Shown piece by piece: positions 1 to 10,159 of a stretch of 64,000 nt of DNA. The DNA comes from Lactarius indigo (taxonomy: Eukaryota > Basidiomycota > Agaricomycetes > Russulales > Russulaceae), in NCBI GenBank assembly GCA_025766275.1, contig JAFKAC010000134.1, positions 62,001-126,000 on the forward strand. Reading direction: 5' to 3'. A model generated the notes under the pieces. That model ran no database searches. It was not told the DNA's origin and worked only from the letters and a program-made list of their open reading frames with translations. The position numbers were made by a program, and so were the translations under genes. Every line of letters begins with the position of its first letter. The first letter of the stretch is position 1.

Positions 1-2925
1 AGGCTTCTAGTGCCGTGACACCGGATGAAGGTAAGTCTCCACTTTGCCACGAGTCGTACTAATACAAACATGCTAGATGGTGACGAAATTGTGGCAGAGG
101 ATTTGGCTGACACAGAGGATACTAACGCGTTCGACATTTTAGCTAGGGACGTCAACTTCTCATCTTTGGCCAGTTCAAATCCGGAACCTCCTGATGTGAC
201 CCTGTCGTCAGCACCGCCCCCAGAAGGTTACGTCGTGACTGGAACAGAGTCATCCCATCCAGGTGTGTTGATTATCGATCGGTTTCCTCACGGATCTCCA
301 GGCGCACCAGTTCCTAGTGTCAATCAAGGGTTGTCCGCGTATGAGGTGATGCGCAATGCGCTTGGAGACGCAGCGTGGGCACCATTTCGATCTCAGTGCG
401 ATTGGGAGGTCGCGTGTTGGGCCAAGATGCGTGGGCCATCGTCTTCAGCAGTAACAGAATTACTCGCGATTCCTGAGGTACGGATCTCGTCATACGATTT
501 TCTATCGCACAACTGAGTGTCCTAAGGTCGTCGAAAGGCTCGGTTTGTCGTACAGCACCAGCAATGAGCTGAACAGCATCATCGACAAGTTGCCGGGCCC
601 TCCCCCCTTCAAGAGCGACGTCCTTGAAGTAGGGGGGGAACACCTACAATTTCACCATCGCGATATCATACTTTGTATCCAAGCACTCTTCGGGAAGCCT
701 GAGTTCGCACGAGATCTTGTATTCGCTCCAGAGCGACACTATGCCGACGCTGAGCGGATATGTCGAGTCTACAGCGAGATGCATACCGGGGACTGGTGGT
801 GGTCCGTACAGGTGCGTGGCTGAGCCCTTTGTTGAATGCAGGTACTCACTGGTATTCTAGACCTCTCTCGAATCGATTCAACTCGGCGCGACAGTAGTTC
901 CCGTCATTATCTCCTCTGACAAGACACAACTTACGCTCTTCCGCGGGAAGAGCGCGTATCCGATCTACCTCACAATTGGCAATATACCCAAGGACATCCG
1001 CCGAAAACCATCTAGGGGAGCCCAAATGTTGATCGGTTACATTCCGTCAACGCGACTAGAGGGTATAGGGAACAAGGCAGCCCGGCGCCGTGCTCTCGCT
1101 AACCTGTTTCACGCGTGCATGGACAAGGTACTAAGTCCAATCCATTCGTATGGAGAGGATGGCATTGTGATGATGAGCGGTGATGGCACCTGGCGGCGGT
1201 GCCATCCTATTTTTGCTGCCTTTGTTGGCGACTACCCTGAGCAGACGCTCGTGACATGTACTTACAATGGCCGCTGTCCCAAATGTACTGTTCCTCGTGG
1301 TCGACTTGGCGAGTTCCTTCGATTCCCAGCCCGAGATCTCACAAATGCATTTGACACCTTTCTTTTGGCAGACGAAAACACGTCCGGTTTTCACGCGGCT
1401 TGTCGTGAAGCTGGTCTCAAGCCCATATACCACCCATTTTGGCAACACCTCCCACTCGCAAACATCTACATTTCGATCACTCCGGATGTGCTTCACCAGT
1501 TGCTCCAGGGTGTCTTGAAGCACCTCGTATCGTGGCTCACCAGTTCAGTTATATTCGGTGCAAGGGAGATCGACGCGCGGTGCCGATGCTTACCACCAAA
1601 TCATCACATCACGCTCTTCCCAAAGGGCATTACCGGTCTCTCGCGCATTTCAGGGAAAGAGCACAAAGCGATGTGCCGAATTCTGATCGGCCTCATTGTT
1701 GACATTTCTCTTCCAGGTGGGCGGGTGCCGTCGCGTGTGGTTAGAGCCACCCGCGCACTCCTCGACTTCATTTATCTCGCGCAGTTTCCGTCCCATACAG
1801 CACAGACACTCCAACGCCTCGAGGACTCCCTCGCAACTTTCCATCAAAATAAAGATATTTTTGTTGACGTTGGCGTACGCGAGAATTTCAACATCCCCAA
1901 ACTCCATAGCCTCCTTCATTACGGCCATTCTATCACTTTATTTGGCACTACTGACCATTACAACACGGAGCAAACGGAGCGCCTGCACATCGATTTCACC
2001 AAGGACGCATACCGTGCAACAAATCGGAAAGATGAATACCCTCAAATGACAGCATGGGTGGAACGCCGCGAGAAGGTACAGGCCCACATAACGTACGTCG
2101 AGTGGCGGCAGCGAAACCATACCGCACCCGTTGGGCACCTACAAAGCAGTCGTTTTCTCAAGATGGCACAACATCCGACCTTCAAGGCCGTGTCATTTGA
2201 AGACCTCGCTGAAAGATATGGCGCTGTGGATTTCCAAGACTGCCTTGCCGACTTCATCGCTCAGCTCAATCACCCTGGGGCTTCTGCGGCAGTGCTACGC
2301 GCTCGAGCTGCTGACACTCTGCTACCATTCCGAACAGTTCCGGTATTTCACAGAATCAAATTCACATCAAGCGGCAGCTCTGGCAACTCCAAAGTTGTCG
2401 ATAGCGTGGTTGTTCGACCGGAGCAAAACGATGCACGTGGGCGCACCATACCATCACGGTTTGACACCGTACTTGTCCGCGGTAGACATGAAGACGTCAT
2501 GCACGGAAATCACGGTGAGTTTCAACCCTAACTCGATCGTTGCATGCACCTAATCATTCTCAGGTAACCGGATTGCGCAAGTTCGCGTAGTCTTCCAACT
2601 CCCTGACAGGGTTATCCCCAACTTATTTTCATCATCCGACACCACTATTCCATCGTATCTTGCTTATGTGGAGTGGTTTTCTCCGCTGTCAGCTACACCA
2701 GACAACAACAACCTGATGTATAAGGTATCGAGGTTGATACATCAGGATCGCCGGCGTGCCGCGATCATCCCCGTCGAAAGTGTCCTTTGCAGTGTGCATC
2801 TCCTTCCCCGCCTCACCGGGCCAGTCGGCCCCCATAATTGTAATAGTTTCTCGGTACTAGATCAGTGTAGTACTTTTTATGTGAATCCGTTCAGTGACAG
2901 GTACATTTATCTTAAGTTGTTGTAG
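1..2925 (+). CDS. Plavaka-type transposase, copy 1, 5' end outside window
   Basis: DDE-type transposase of the Plavaka superfamily (CACTA-like DNA transposons of basidiomycetes). Exons by splice logic: <1..30, 77..477, 527..811, 861..2514, 2564..2925. The first intron has GTAAGT and a TACTAAT branch-like site. Phases agree throughout and no stop interrupts the joined frame. Family hallmarks are an SGDG/CHPIF block followed by GDYPEQ, a zinc-knuckle-like CTYNGRCPKC, PDVLHQLLQG, and NTEQTERLHIDFTKDAYRATN near residue 400 of the large exon. These plausibly hold the acidic catalytic residues, an inference from family conservation. The N-terminal C2H2 finger seen in copy 2 must lie left of the window. 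The copy looks intact and may be active. The 3' terminal repeat follows 86 bp after the stop. Confidence 0.88.
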
Positions 2926-3010
2926 ATAATCTCCCGAAAAGTAATGTATAAGCTAGGTTTACTCAGCGTTATTGATATATTATCCGAGTTTTTTCGATTA
3001 GACCTTCGCT

Positions 3011-3043
3011 ATCTCTCGCTAAGGTGGGAGGTTTTTCCCGATG
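3011..3043. repeat. Right terminal inverted repeat of Plavaka copy 1
   Basis: This is ATCTCTCGCTAAGGTGGGAGG followed by TTTTTCCCGATG. It matches the right terminal repeat of the complete element at 13542..13576 with a few substitutions. It marks the end of the element whose transposase runs off the left edge of the window. Confidence 0.8.
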
Positions 3044-4250
3044 CCGAGCCTATCGCATTTAGAAGTCGACCACACACGCAAACGAATGTATATACTGCTT
3101 TAGGCTACGTTTGTCCTCATACGTATATCCACATGAATTTACAATCCCCCACAACCCCCCCTGTTATGATGGGTCTTGGAAAGCGCGCAGCCTCTGCCCG
3201 CTAGGGCATAGGGCGATGATTTTGTGTGGAGGGGCGCTCGGGTTGTCAGACCCACATGGGGCATCTTCCTGCCACCCGTCTCTGAGGATAAGGATTCGTA
3301 CAGTATTCCCAGGGGCGGGAAAGACAAGGCAGTCGGTAGTGGTTTCAAACCTGCCAAAATTCTCGTCAAGGGGCTACCCCGACTACTGCGCCTTCCGAGT
3401 CCATTTAGGGAGCCGACCAGTCCTATGACCTACCAGGGGAGTTGTCCATTAGCATAGCACTGCACGACACGACACCTAGTAGACTGGTTGTAAGTAGGTT
3501 GAACATGAGTGGGGAGGAGGAAGGCTCCCTGCTCGGCTCAAGTAGCCAGCCAGCGGCACTGCGCTCCCACAAACACTCTGGATAGCCAAATTGGGCAAAC
3601 TCCTTCGAGGGCCCCGGCCTAGCTGAACTTTTCCGGCTCCATGTGGTCCCCATCAGCGAGGTCTTACAGTATCGCTGCGGGCCCCCTCTGCTGTCCGAAG
3701 ATCCCATAGCGGCAAAGTGTCATGACTACAAATGTTGCGCAAGGAGGTCGGTTGGTCATCAATCGACCGCAGCATGGCACACTGCACAACTGGGTTATCT
3801 GTGTTCTACACCCGAATGTTCAGTGTGTTCAGCAGGTGTGACCAAGAACCACGAGACTAAGTACGCAACGCTGAAAAGAGGAGAGGTATGTGACCTGGGT
3901 TCACACGCAGTACGTCTTTTTCTGTTTTACTTGAGGTAAGCTATCCTTAGAATATCAGATATTCATTGAGATCACGAGATCAGGAGAGGCGAGGGCGAGT
4001 TTGCTGAGTGACCTGGTCCATGTCAACTGCCAAGCGCCCACACTGCCGGGCCCATGTCGGATGCCAACGACCAGGACTGGTTATTTCCCACGGTCATCAG
4101 TGGTGTCGACAGTGTTATATTATCGATCACCGCTGACACGAGGACGCGAGGCAAGCACGCCTACCCACTACACTGCACCTCGCAACAACCAAATAGTTTA
4201 CTACGACCCATTGGACTGGTGCTGGTGTAAGATTCGGAGCTTAGTTCGTT
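3044..4250. other. Flank of Plavaka copy 1: F-box 3' flank remnant and non-coding sequence
   Basis: Right after the transposon end, 3044..3125 resembles the sequence just downstream of the F-box genes in this window (CATTTAGAA, then AACGAATGTATATA at about 3081..3094, then CTTTAGGCTACGTTTGTCC). This implies that copy 1 inserted in the 3' flank of another F-box gene lying left of the window. A block at 3760..3890 (GCACAACTGGGTT...CTACACCCGAATGTTCAG) matches the more distal F-box flank, so 3126..3750 is probably a further insertion. I see no coding gene and cannot name the inserted sequence. Confidence 0.55.
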
Positions 4251-4255
4251 ACCGG

Positions 4256-4263
4256 TATAAATA
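4256..4263 (+). promoter_or_regulatory. TATA box, F-box gene 1
   Basis: TATAAATA lies where exon 1 and intron 1 would be in the other F-box copies. The original TATA position (about 4226) reads TGTAAG and looks lost. This box could therefore be a replacement promoter created by the deletion. Confidence 0.4.
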
Positions 4264-4543
4264 GGTACCGAACTACTTTTATCGGTCGGCTCGCCCAGGT
4301 GTGACCGGTGTCTACCAAGTGACTGAGTACTCACTGTTGGTCCTCAATTAGCGTTTGCCCGCTCTCCTCACCGGGTGATTTGTCTTCTGGCGCCACTTCA
4401 CACGCCAGAAATACTGGTCAAGGTCATTGCGAAGAACAACAGAACGGAAATACTCAAGGTGCGTCCTTTTAGCACCCCCGTCACGACTGCGGCGAGAACT
4501 GAGTTTATGTGGCACAGGAGGGAGTCAGTCAATAACAATTTCC

Positions 4544-5932
4544 ATGCTCCCAGACAATGTCTTACTTGAAATATTCGATTTCTATCGAAAACATCACTAC
4601 ACCTGCGGATCTGTATGGAAATGGCACTTACTTGTGCACGTATGTCAAACCTGGCGACAACTCATCTTCGCGTCCCCACACCGCCTTGACGTCAAAGTCC
4701 TCTGCACATATGGAACTCCCATCAGGAAGATTCTGGCTATCTGGCCCGCCTTTCCTATCGTTATTCGTTACGAGCGTTCCTGGACTCCCGTTAGGCCTGA
4801 CGATGTAGAAAACATCACTTTTGCACTCAAGCACCACGATCGTGTATGTGATGTCGAGCTTGACCCCGGCTTACAATGGAGCTCGCGCCCGGAGATATTT
4901 GATGCAGCGGTGCAGGAGCCATTTCCGGTTCTGAAGCGTCTCCATATTCACTCGATGTATCAAGATCCACCTATCCTTCCCGCCAAATTCTTGGGAGGAT
5001 CCGCACCACGCCTACAGGAAATCTATTTACATGGCATCCCCTTTCCGGCATTACCAATGCTTCTTTTGTCGACTAGTGACCTCATCAAGCTCGAACTTCA
5101 CAATATACCCCCGACTGGTTACATTTCACCCGAGGCCATGGTCGCGGCTTTGGCCACATTGCCCAGGCTGGATTCCCTTTCCTTTGGATTTCAATCGGCG
5201 ACTCCCCGCCCTGATATACACCCACCCCCTGTAACACGGACCGTCCTTCCTGCACTCACCTACATTCACTTACACGGTGCTAGCGAGTATATGGAGGACC
5301 TCGTTTCCCGTATCGATGGCCCTAAACTATGCCAAATCTCCATAGAATATCTCTGGCTTGTTGACTACCAAGTTACGCAACTTTCCAAGTTCATCGATCG
5401 GTCAGTCGGCCCCAAGCTAACCCTATCCCGGCGCGCGCGCGTTGGCATTTCCAGTTGCACCATTAGATTCACCGTGTATCCGCATGCATATCATCCATCC
5501 TTCGATTGGCGCCCTCATAAGGTTCTTGTTTCATGCGGTGGGTTAGACTCGCACAGTTTGGACATAACCCGGTTTCTCGACCATTTTCACACTTCACTCT
5601 CTAACGTGGTCCATCTCGATATCTGGGCCATGGCCAGGCAAAGTCAATTAATGAATGCTGAATGGCTGCGCCTCTTCCACCGATTCTCCACAGCGCAGAC
5701 GCTGCGTTCAGATGGTCTCCTCGCGAGGCACGTTGCTCTTGCACTGGAAGATATCCCGGGCGAGCTGGTCGCCGAAGTGTTGCCATCCCTTGATTTGATT
5801 TGCTTGGTGGACCAGCCAGCGTCATCGATTGAGAAGTTCATTGTTGCCCGCCGGCTCTCTGGCCGTCCTGTAAACGTCGTTGACACAGAGATGGAATTTG
5901 ATCAGAGACTCGAGTCCTACGTCAGCAGATAA
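4544..5932 (+). CDS. F-box protein 1
   Basis: 462-residue F-box protein starting at the Met immediately before the F-box (MLPDNVLLEIFDFYR). F-box proteins link substrates to the Skp1-Cullin1 ubiquitin ligase. The F-box covers residues 1-50 (LPDNVLLEIF, W..LVHVCQTWRQLIFASPHRL) and is followed by a long leucine-rich-like C-terminal region. Homologous exon 3 (4352..4458) and the intron 4459..4517 (GTGCGTCC...GTGGCACAG) survive upstream and stay in phase with the F-box exon. However, exon 1 and intron 1 are deleted and the remaining exon 2 frame meets a stop, so the shorter start is the supported one. Closest in sequence to F-box 2. Unlike copies 3-6, its linker (GHCEEQQNGNTQ) has no basic cluster. 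Confidence 0.8.
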   Translation: MLPDNVLLEIFDFYRKHHYTCGSVWKWHLLVHVCQTWRQLIFASPHRLDVKVLCTYGTPIRKILAIWPAFPIVIRYERSWTPVRPDDVENITFALKHHDRVCDVELDPGLQWSSRPEIFDAAVQEPFPVLKRLHIHSMYQDPPILPAKFLGGSAPRLQEIYLHGIPFPALPMLLLSTSDLIKLELHNIPPTGYISPEAMVAALATLPRLDSLSFGFQSATPRPDIHPPPVTRTVLPALTYIHLHGASEYMEDLVSRIDGPKLCQISIEYLWLVDYQVTQLSKFIDRSVGPKLTLSRRARVGISSCTIRFTVYPHAYHPSFDWRPHKVLVSCGGLDSHSLDITRFLDHFHTSLSNVVHLDIWAMARQSQLMNAEWLRLFHRFSTAQTLRSDGLLARHVALALEDIPGELVAEVLPSLDLICLVDQPASSIEKFIVARRLSGRPVNVVDTEMEFDQRLESYVSR

Positions 5933-6401
5933 AGAATGTTCCGTACTGGCTGCGTACTCTATAGCCTGCATTCTGATTCTCCCTCCGTCCCATGTAAGGG
6001 ACAATTATTCTCTCAGACGAATATCTGTACATTGAGTTTGTCACAATGTGTTCGTACGAATATTGAAACAGAATATTGGACTAAGAATTGTGCGCGAGTT
6101 TGGACCGCCATCTATCATAGCGTAACTGGGTCCTACACCTGAATGTCCAGCATATGTGAGAGATCCACAATACGTATACGCGACGCCAAGAAGAGGAGAA
6201 GGAGGTGCCAATAGATTCGGAGTTGCGCTCGGGTGTCGTTCACCTGCACTTGGTCGCAATAGTCGGCAACGGGATCCGACCCTCTGCACTAGCATACTAC
6301 CAATTTATCAACTCAAACCCAATTGAACAAGCGAGAGAGAGAGACGACAAGAAAATAAATAATGTCCACGTCAGCGGAGAGACTTTTCAGTCGCACGCCA
6401 A

Positions 6402-6436
6402 CATCAGGAAAAACCTCCCGCGCTAGCGAGAGATAA
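6402..6436. repeat. Left terminal inverted repeat, Plavaka copy 2
   Basis: Begins CATCAGGAAAAACCTCCCGC and continues with GCTAGCGAGAGATAA. It is the exact reverse complement of 13542..13576. Subterminal GATAATT/ATTATC motifs continue inward to about 6700. Confidence 0.9.
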
Positions 6437-6920
6437 ATTATCGATAATTGCGATAAATTATTGAAATTATCGAATTACCTCGGTTATCTTGCGTTATGTT
6501 GCCCCCCCATAATTTATTGATAATCCTCGTGATAATTCGTGATAATCCTGGATAATGGGAGGTATTTTCGAATAAAATATCAATAATCAATCTTTGGATT
6601 ATCACGATTATCAAGCATCCAAATGTGATTCAAATTCACGGATCATTCAAATTCATGGATTATTCAAATTAAATAATGTGATGATAATGTGATGATAATG
6701 TAAAGAACGGACACGCTACACATGCGAGCGGACAAGAAATGAGCGGAGAAAAATAGTGAGAAAAGACAGGAATCACGGGGTATTTTGAAACCACTGTTGA
6801 CTGTTAAAAGTGTGTTAGTAGTGTTAATTATTGTAGTAAACATGGCAAACCGACAGTGCGTTCAGTTGGCATAACTTTCCAGTGGATGGTTTGTTGAAAC
6901 CGCTGGTGTACGTTCGGTGC

Positions 6921-9175
6921 TCAGCCTTCAAGGTCATCGAGATCAAGATCGGCAATTACAGCTCCAGGCAGACCATCATGTTCAGAGTCGGAGCTGTGGC
7001 AACCTAGTCAGAGCTGCAATCATTCAATGAAAGCAGCGACTCACCTGGCTTGGGTATATATATCAGCCATCATCACATGATATGCATTTGGCCGTTGGTT
7101 CAGGATAAAGTTAAGTGTATTGGCATTGCAGCGGTACACATCCAAATAGGTGTTGGCAGAGAATTCAGTCCCCTGTTGTTTGCCAGTACGCCACTCGTGG
7201 AGTGTGGCATACATCTAATCAATAGAGTTAGTATGTGACTTGATAGTATTGTATCAACTTACCGCAGTTGCAACCAATGCGACCATGGGCACAGGGACTT
7301 CACGAGTTGACACCCCATCATGTCCTTGATGTTCTGGGAAAAGGTGAGCAAAGCGTGACGCAAAAGATGACATCCCGCCAGTAAAAAAAAGGTCCCGTAT
7401 GACTGAAATGATGCATTCATTGCGGTAAGGGTGTGTACGCAAGGGAGTTCCGACGAAAAGGCCTCTCTGACAAAAGGTCAGAATCACATCAGCACCGCCA
7501 TTTTACGCTTACCTTTGTCGGAAATGTGTAGTTGAAATTAGAGACTTGCAGACGAACTACCTGAGCGATGTTGCTTGCCGACCCAATAGAAACCAGTGCA
7601 GGTACACAATAAGCATTGCAACGTTCCTTGATTTCGCTCCGCATAAGTGGGACGCGAACGTGTACCTGTCACAGTGTCAGTAAAGCCATCACACACCACC
7701 ACGCCGAACCGTTCGCGCGCCAACCTGTCCCCGTCCCCAAGTGTACGGCGACACGTAACTGCAAGCCATCACTGCCGCCTCCACGGGAACCACCACAACA
7801 TTAATAAAACTTACCAGTGGAACTCTCTTCGCTAGGTACTCTCCATCTTGCTGGAGTCGGCGTTGTATGTGTGCGGCACCAGGTTTATATTTCTCAGCAG
7901 CAGTGATGAGGCTCTCCTTGGTGAAAGTGAACGCGACAGGTGCAGTCGGGAATGAGTGATTAAACATGAGTGACGCTCGCAAGTTCTCGATCGCCTCTTG
8001 AACCACGTTGCGGACTAGCGGGTTTTGGTTGGTCAGCATAAGTTTATTCGCACCAGGGGGCAATAGGTCCGTATCAGCGGGCCATGCGGCCCCAGAGGAC
8101 TCGGTTGTCGCCTCCGTCTGCAACATAGTTGCGCTGGCTGATTAATATGTCAGCCCACGACAGATGTTCGGTGAGGGTAACGTTACTCACCTGATAGCTC
8201 GGTATTGGGTGCTCCAAGCTCTGACAGCGTCCTGGAGCGGGGAGTGGACGCCACAGACCCATGGTCCATTGGACTACTAGACGCGTCGGCATCCAGCACG
8301 TTCCTGCTGGGAATCTCCATGGTTCCGGGTGGAGTGACATCTGCCCCCAGCCAGGAGGGCCTCTGAAAAAGCAGTTATCAGCTTGGATGTGTTCAAGGGT
8401 GTTGCGGACTTACCTCTGTTGCGGTGACCTCAGAGGTCTTTGCTGAGACTTTGCGAGTGACGTTGACTACTTCTTCGTCTTCCAACCAGTCGTCTTCATT
8501 TTCGATGTCGTCTTCATTGAAATCGTAGTCGTGAGCAAAATGGTTGCTGGAGTTGACTTGAAGAGACACAAGAGGGTGGGTATTGTCACCGCGGCGGCCA
8601 GGGTAAAAAGACGACGCTGAAAATTTTCGTAAGTTTGTTGATTGTTTGGTAGGCCAAACATGATTAGTAATCACTGCGTTTCAACCCAAGTCGCGTGCCC
8701 TTGGCCTTCACAACGCTATCGCTTGCTGGCGCACCTATGGTTTCTCCCCCGCTAGGCAACTGGAGTGGCATCGGACGGACATCGGAAGGCCCTTGGTTCT
8801 ATGGTGAGCTTTCTCTTTCTGTATTTCCATCAACCACTTACCGGTGACTCGCGTTCGCTTTGAGGGTATTCCTTGGAATGTTTCGGTCGGAACAGGGGCT
8901 GGAGATGGGGCAGTATCGGTTGAAACGAAGGTACATTTCCCGTGTTCTTGTTATCGTGAGCGATCGGCCTGACCCTGTGAAGTTTTAGACTTACTTGCGC
9001 GGACGCCAGACAAATTGGGGTTGTTCTGGTTTCCTGCGGCATGTTGAGTCGATATAGATGCAAGATCCGGACTCGGTAAATCAAGAGCATTTTCACTGGC
9101 TGCGCCGTTTGTCTGGGAGAGTGCAGCTTGGATATTGGCTGCAATGTGGCGCGAACGGCAGGTGCTCGGGGCCAT
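6921..9175 (-). CDS. DUF6532-type protein, cargo of the Plavaka element
   Basis: Ten-exon gene on minus: 9175..8995, 8898..8842, 8734..8675, 8616..8414, 8362..8191, 8137..7815, 7665..7513, 7466..7263, 7214..7045, 6993..6921. The exons sum to 1596 nt, giving 531 residues, and every junction keeps phase with canonical GT-AG. The N-terminal half is low complexity with an acidic patch (DYDFNEDDIENEDDW). The C-terminal half resembles the basidiomycete DUF6532 domain: NQNPLVRNVVQEAI, RIPL-like VPLMRSEIKERCNAYC, YRNECIISVIRDLFFTGG, VPVPMVALVATAMYATLHEW, and an acidic tail ending DLDLDDLEG. The family's function is unknown. Placement between the terminal repeats, divergent from the transposase, suggests it moves with the element and may act in transposition or its control (inference). 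Confidence 0.78.
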
Positions 9176-9454
9176 TTACGAAGCACAAGATAACGACAAG
9201 ACTGAAAGCGAAGGTAAATAAGAGACTTAATGAGTCCAGTAACGACAGGAATGGGGATGGGGATTCAGGACGACGGTATGTGGGTCTTTTATATCCAAAT
9301 ACTATTGCACTAACTAAAAGTGTTGTCTGTACGCCGCCCTCTGTTTACAGCCCAAAACGTTTCGCGCTAACTAAAAGAATCTGAGCCGTCGTCTGCCATC
9401 CAAGCTTGCTGGTTCACTAAAGCTTTTACCTTGTAGCATTCACCCAGTTGTTCC

Positions 9455-10110
9455 GATCTCGATGCTTTGACGCGCTTCCTTCTCGCACGTGGTGTCCGCT
9501 TGGCCATTGCAGCATTCGCTCGGTTCGGTTCTGATCTCGATACGTCGACGTGCTTCCTTCCCGTACGTGGTGCCCGCTTGATCATTCAGTTTCGTGGTTC
9601 ACTGAAACTCTATTGCTCATTACCGCGAAGTTGCAGCATTTGCTCAATTCGGTTCCAATCTTGATGCTTCGACGCGATTCCTTCTCGCACGTGGTGGCTG
9701 CTTGGCCATCTAAGCTCGTTGGTCCGTGCTTATTATCGTGAAGTTGCGGCGTTCGCTCGATTCGGTTTTGATCTCGATGCTTCAACATGCTTTCTTCTCG
9801 TACGTGGTGCCCGCTTGATCATTCAGTTTGCTGGTTCACTGAAACTCTATTGCTCATTACCGTGAAGTTGCAGCATTTGCTCAATTCGGTTCCGATCTTG
9901 ATGCTTCGACGTGATTCCTTCTCGCACGTGGTGGCTGCTTGGCCATCTAAGCTTGCTGGTCTGTACTTATTACCGCGAAGTTGCAGCGTTCGCTTGATTT
10001 GGTTTTGGTCTCGATGCTTCGACTCACTTCCTTCTCGTACGTGGTGCCCGCTCGGGCATTCAAGCTTACTGATTCACTGAAACTTTATTTTGTCCGTCTC
10101 GCACGTGGTG
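9455..10110. repeat. Degenerate tandem repeat in the divergent promoter of the Plavaka element
   Basis: About six diverged units centred on GATCTCGATGCTTCGACG followed by CTTCCTTCTCGTACGTGGTG and a GCTTG segment. Unit starts fall near 9455, 9533, 9656, 9770, 9893 and 10005. Spacing is about 78 bp, then alternating 112-123 bp, and a 237-bp higher-order period is visible between 9571 and 9808. The repeat fills most of the gap between the cargo start (9175) and the transposase start (10160). It may bind transposase or regulators. ORFs through it are repeat artefacts. Confidence 0.75.
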
Positions 10111-10159
10111 CCCGCTTGACGGGCTTCTTAAGCAGGGTCGTCTGCTCTTACCTCAAACC

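Noticed and set aside
4427..4543. Single-ORF extension of F-box 1 upstream of the Met
   Set aside because: It starts at TTG and reads through the conserved intron 4459..4517; the extension is not conserved in other copies.
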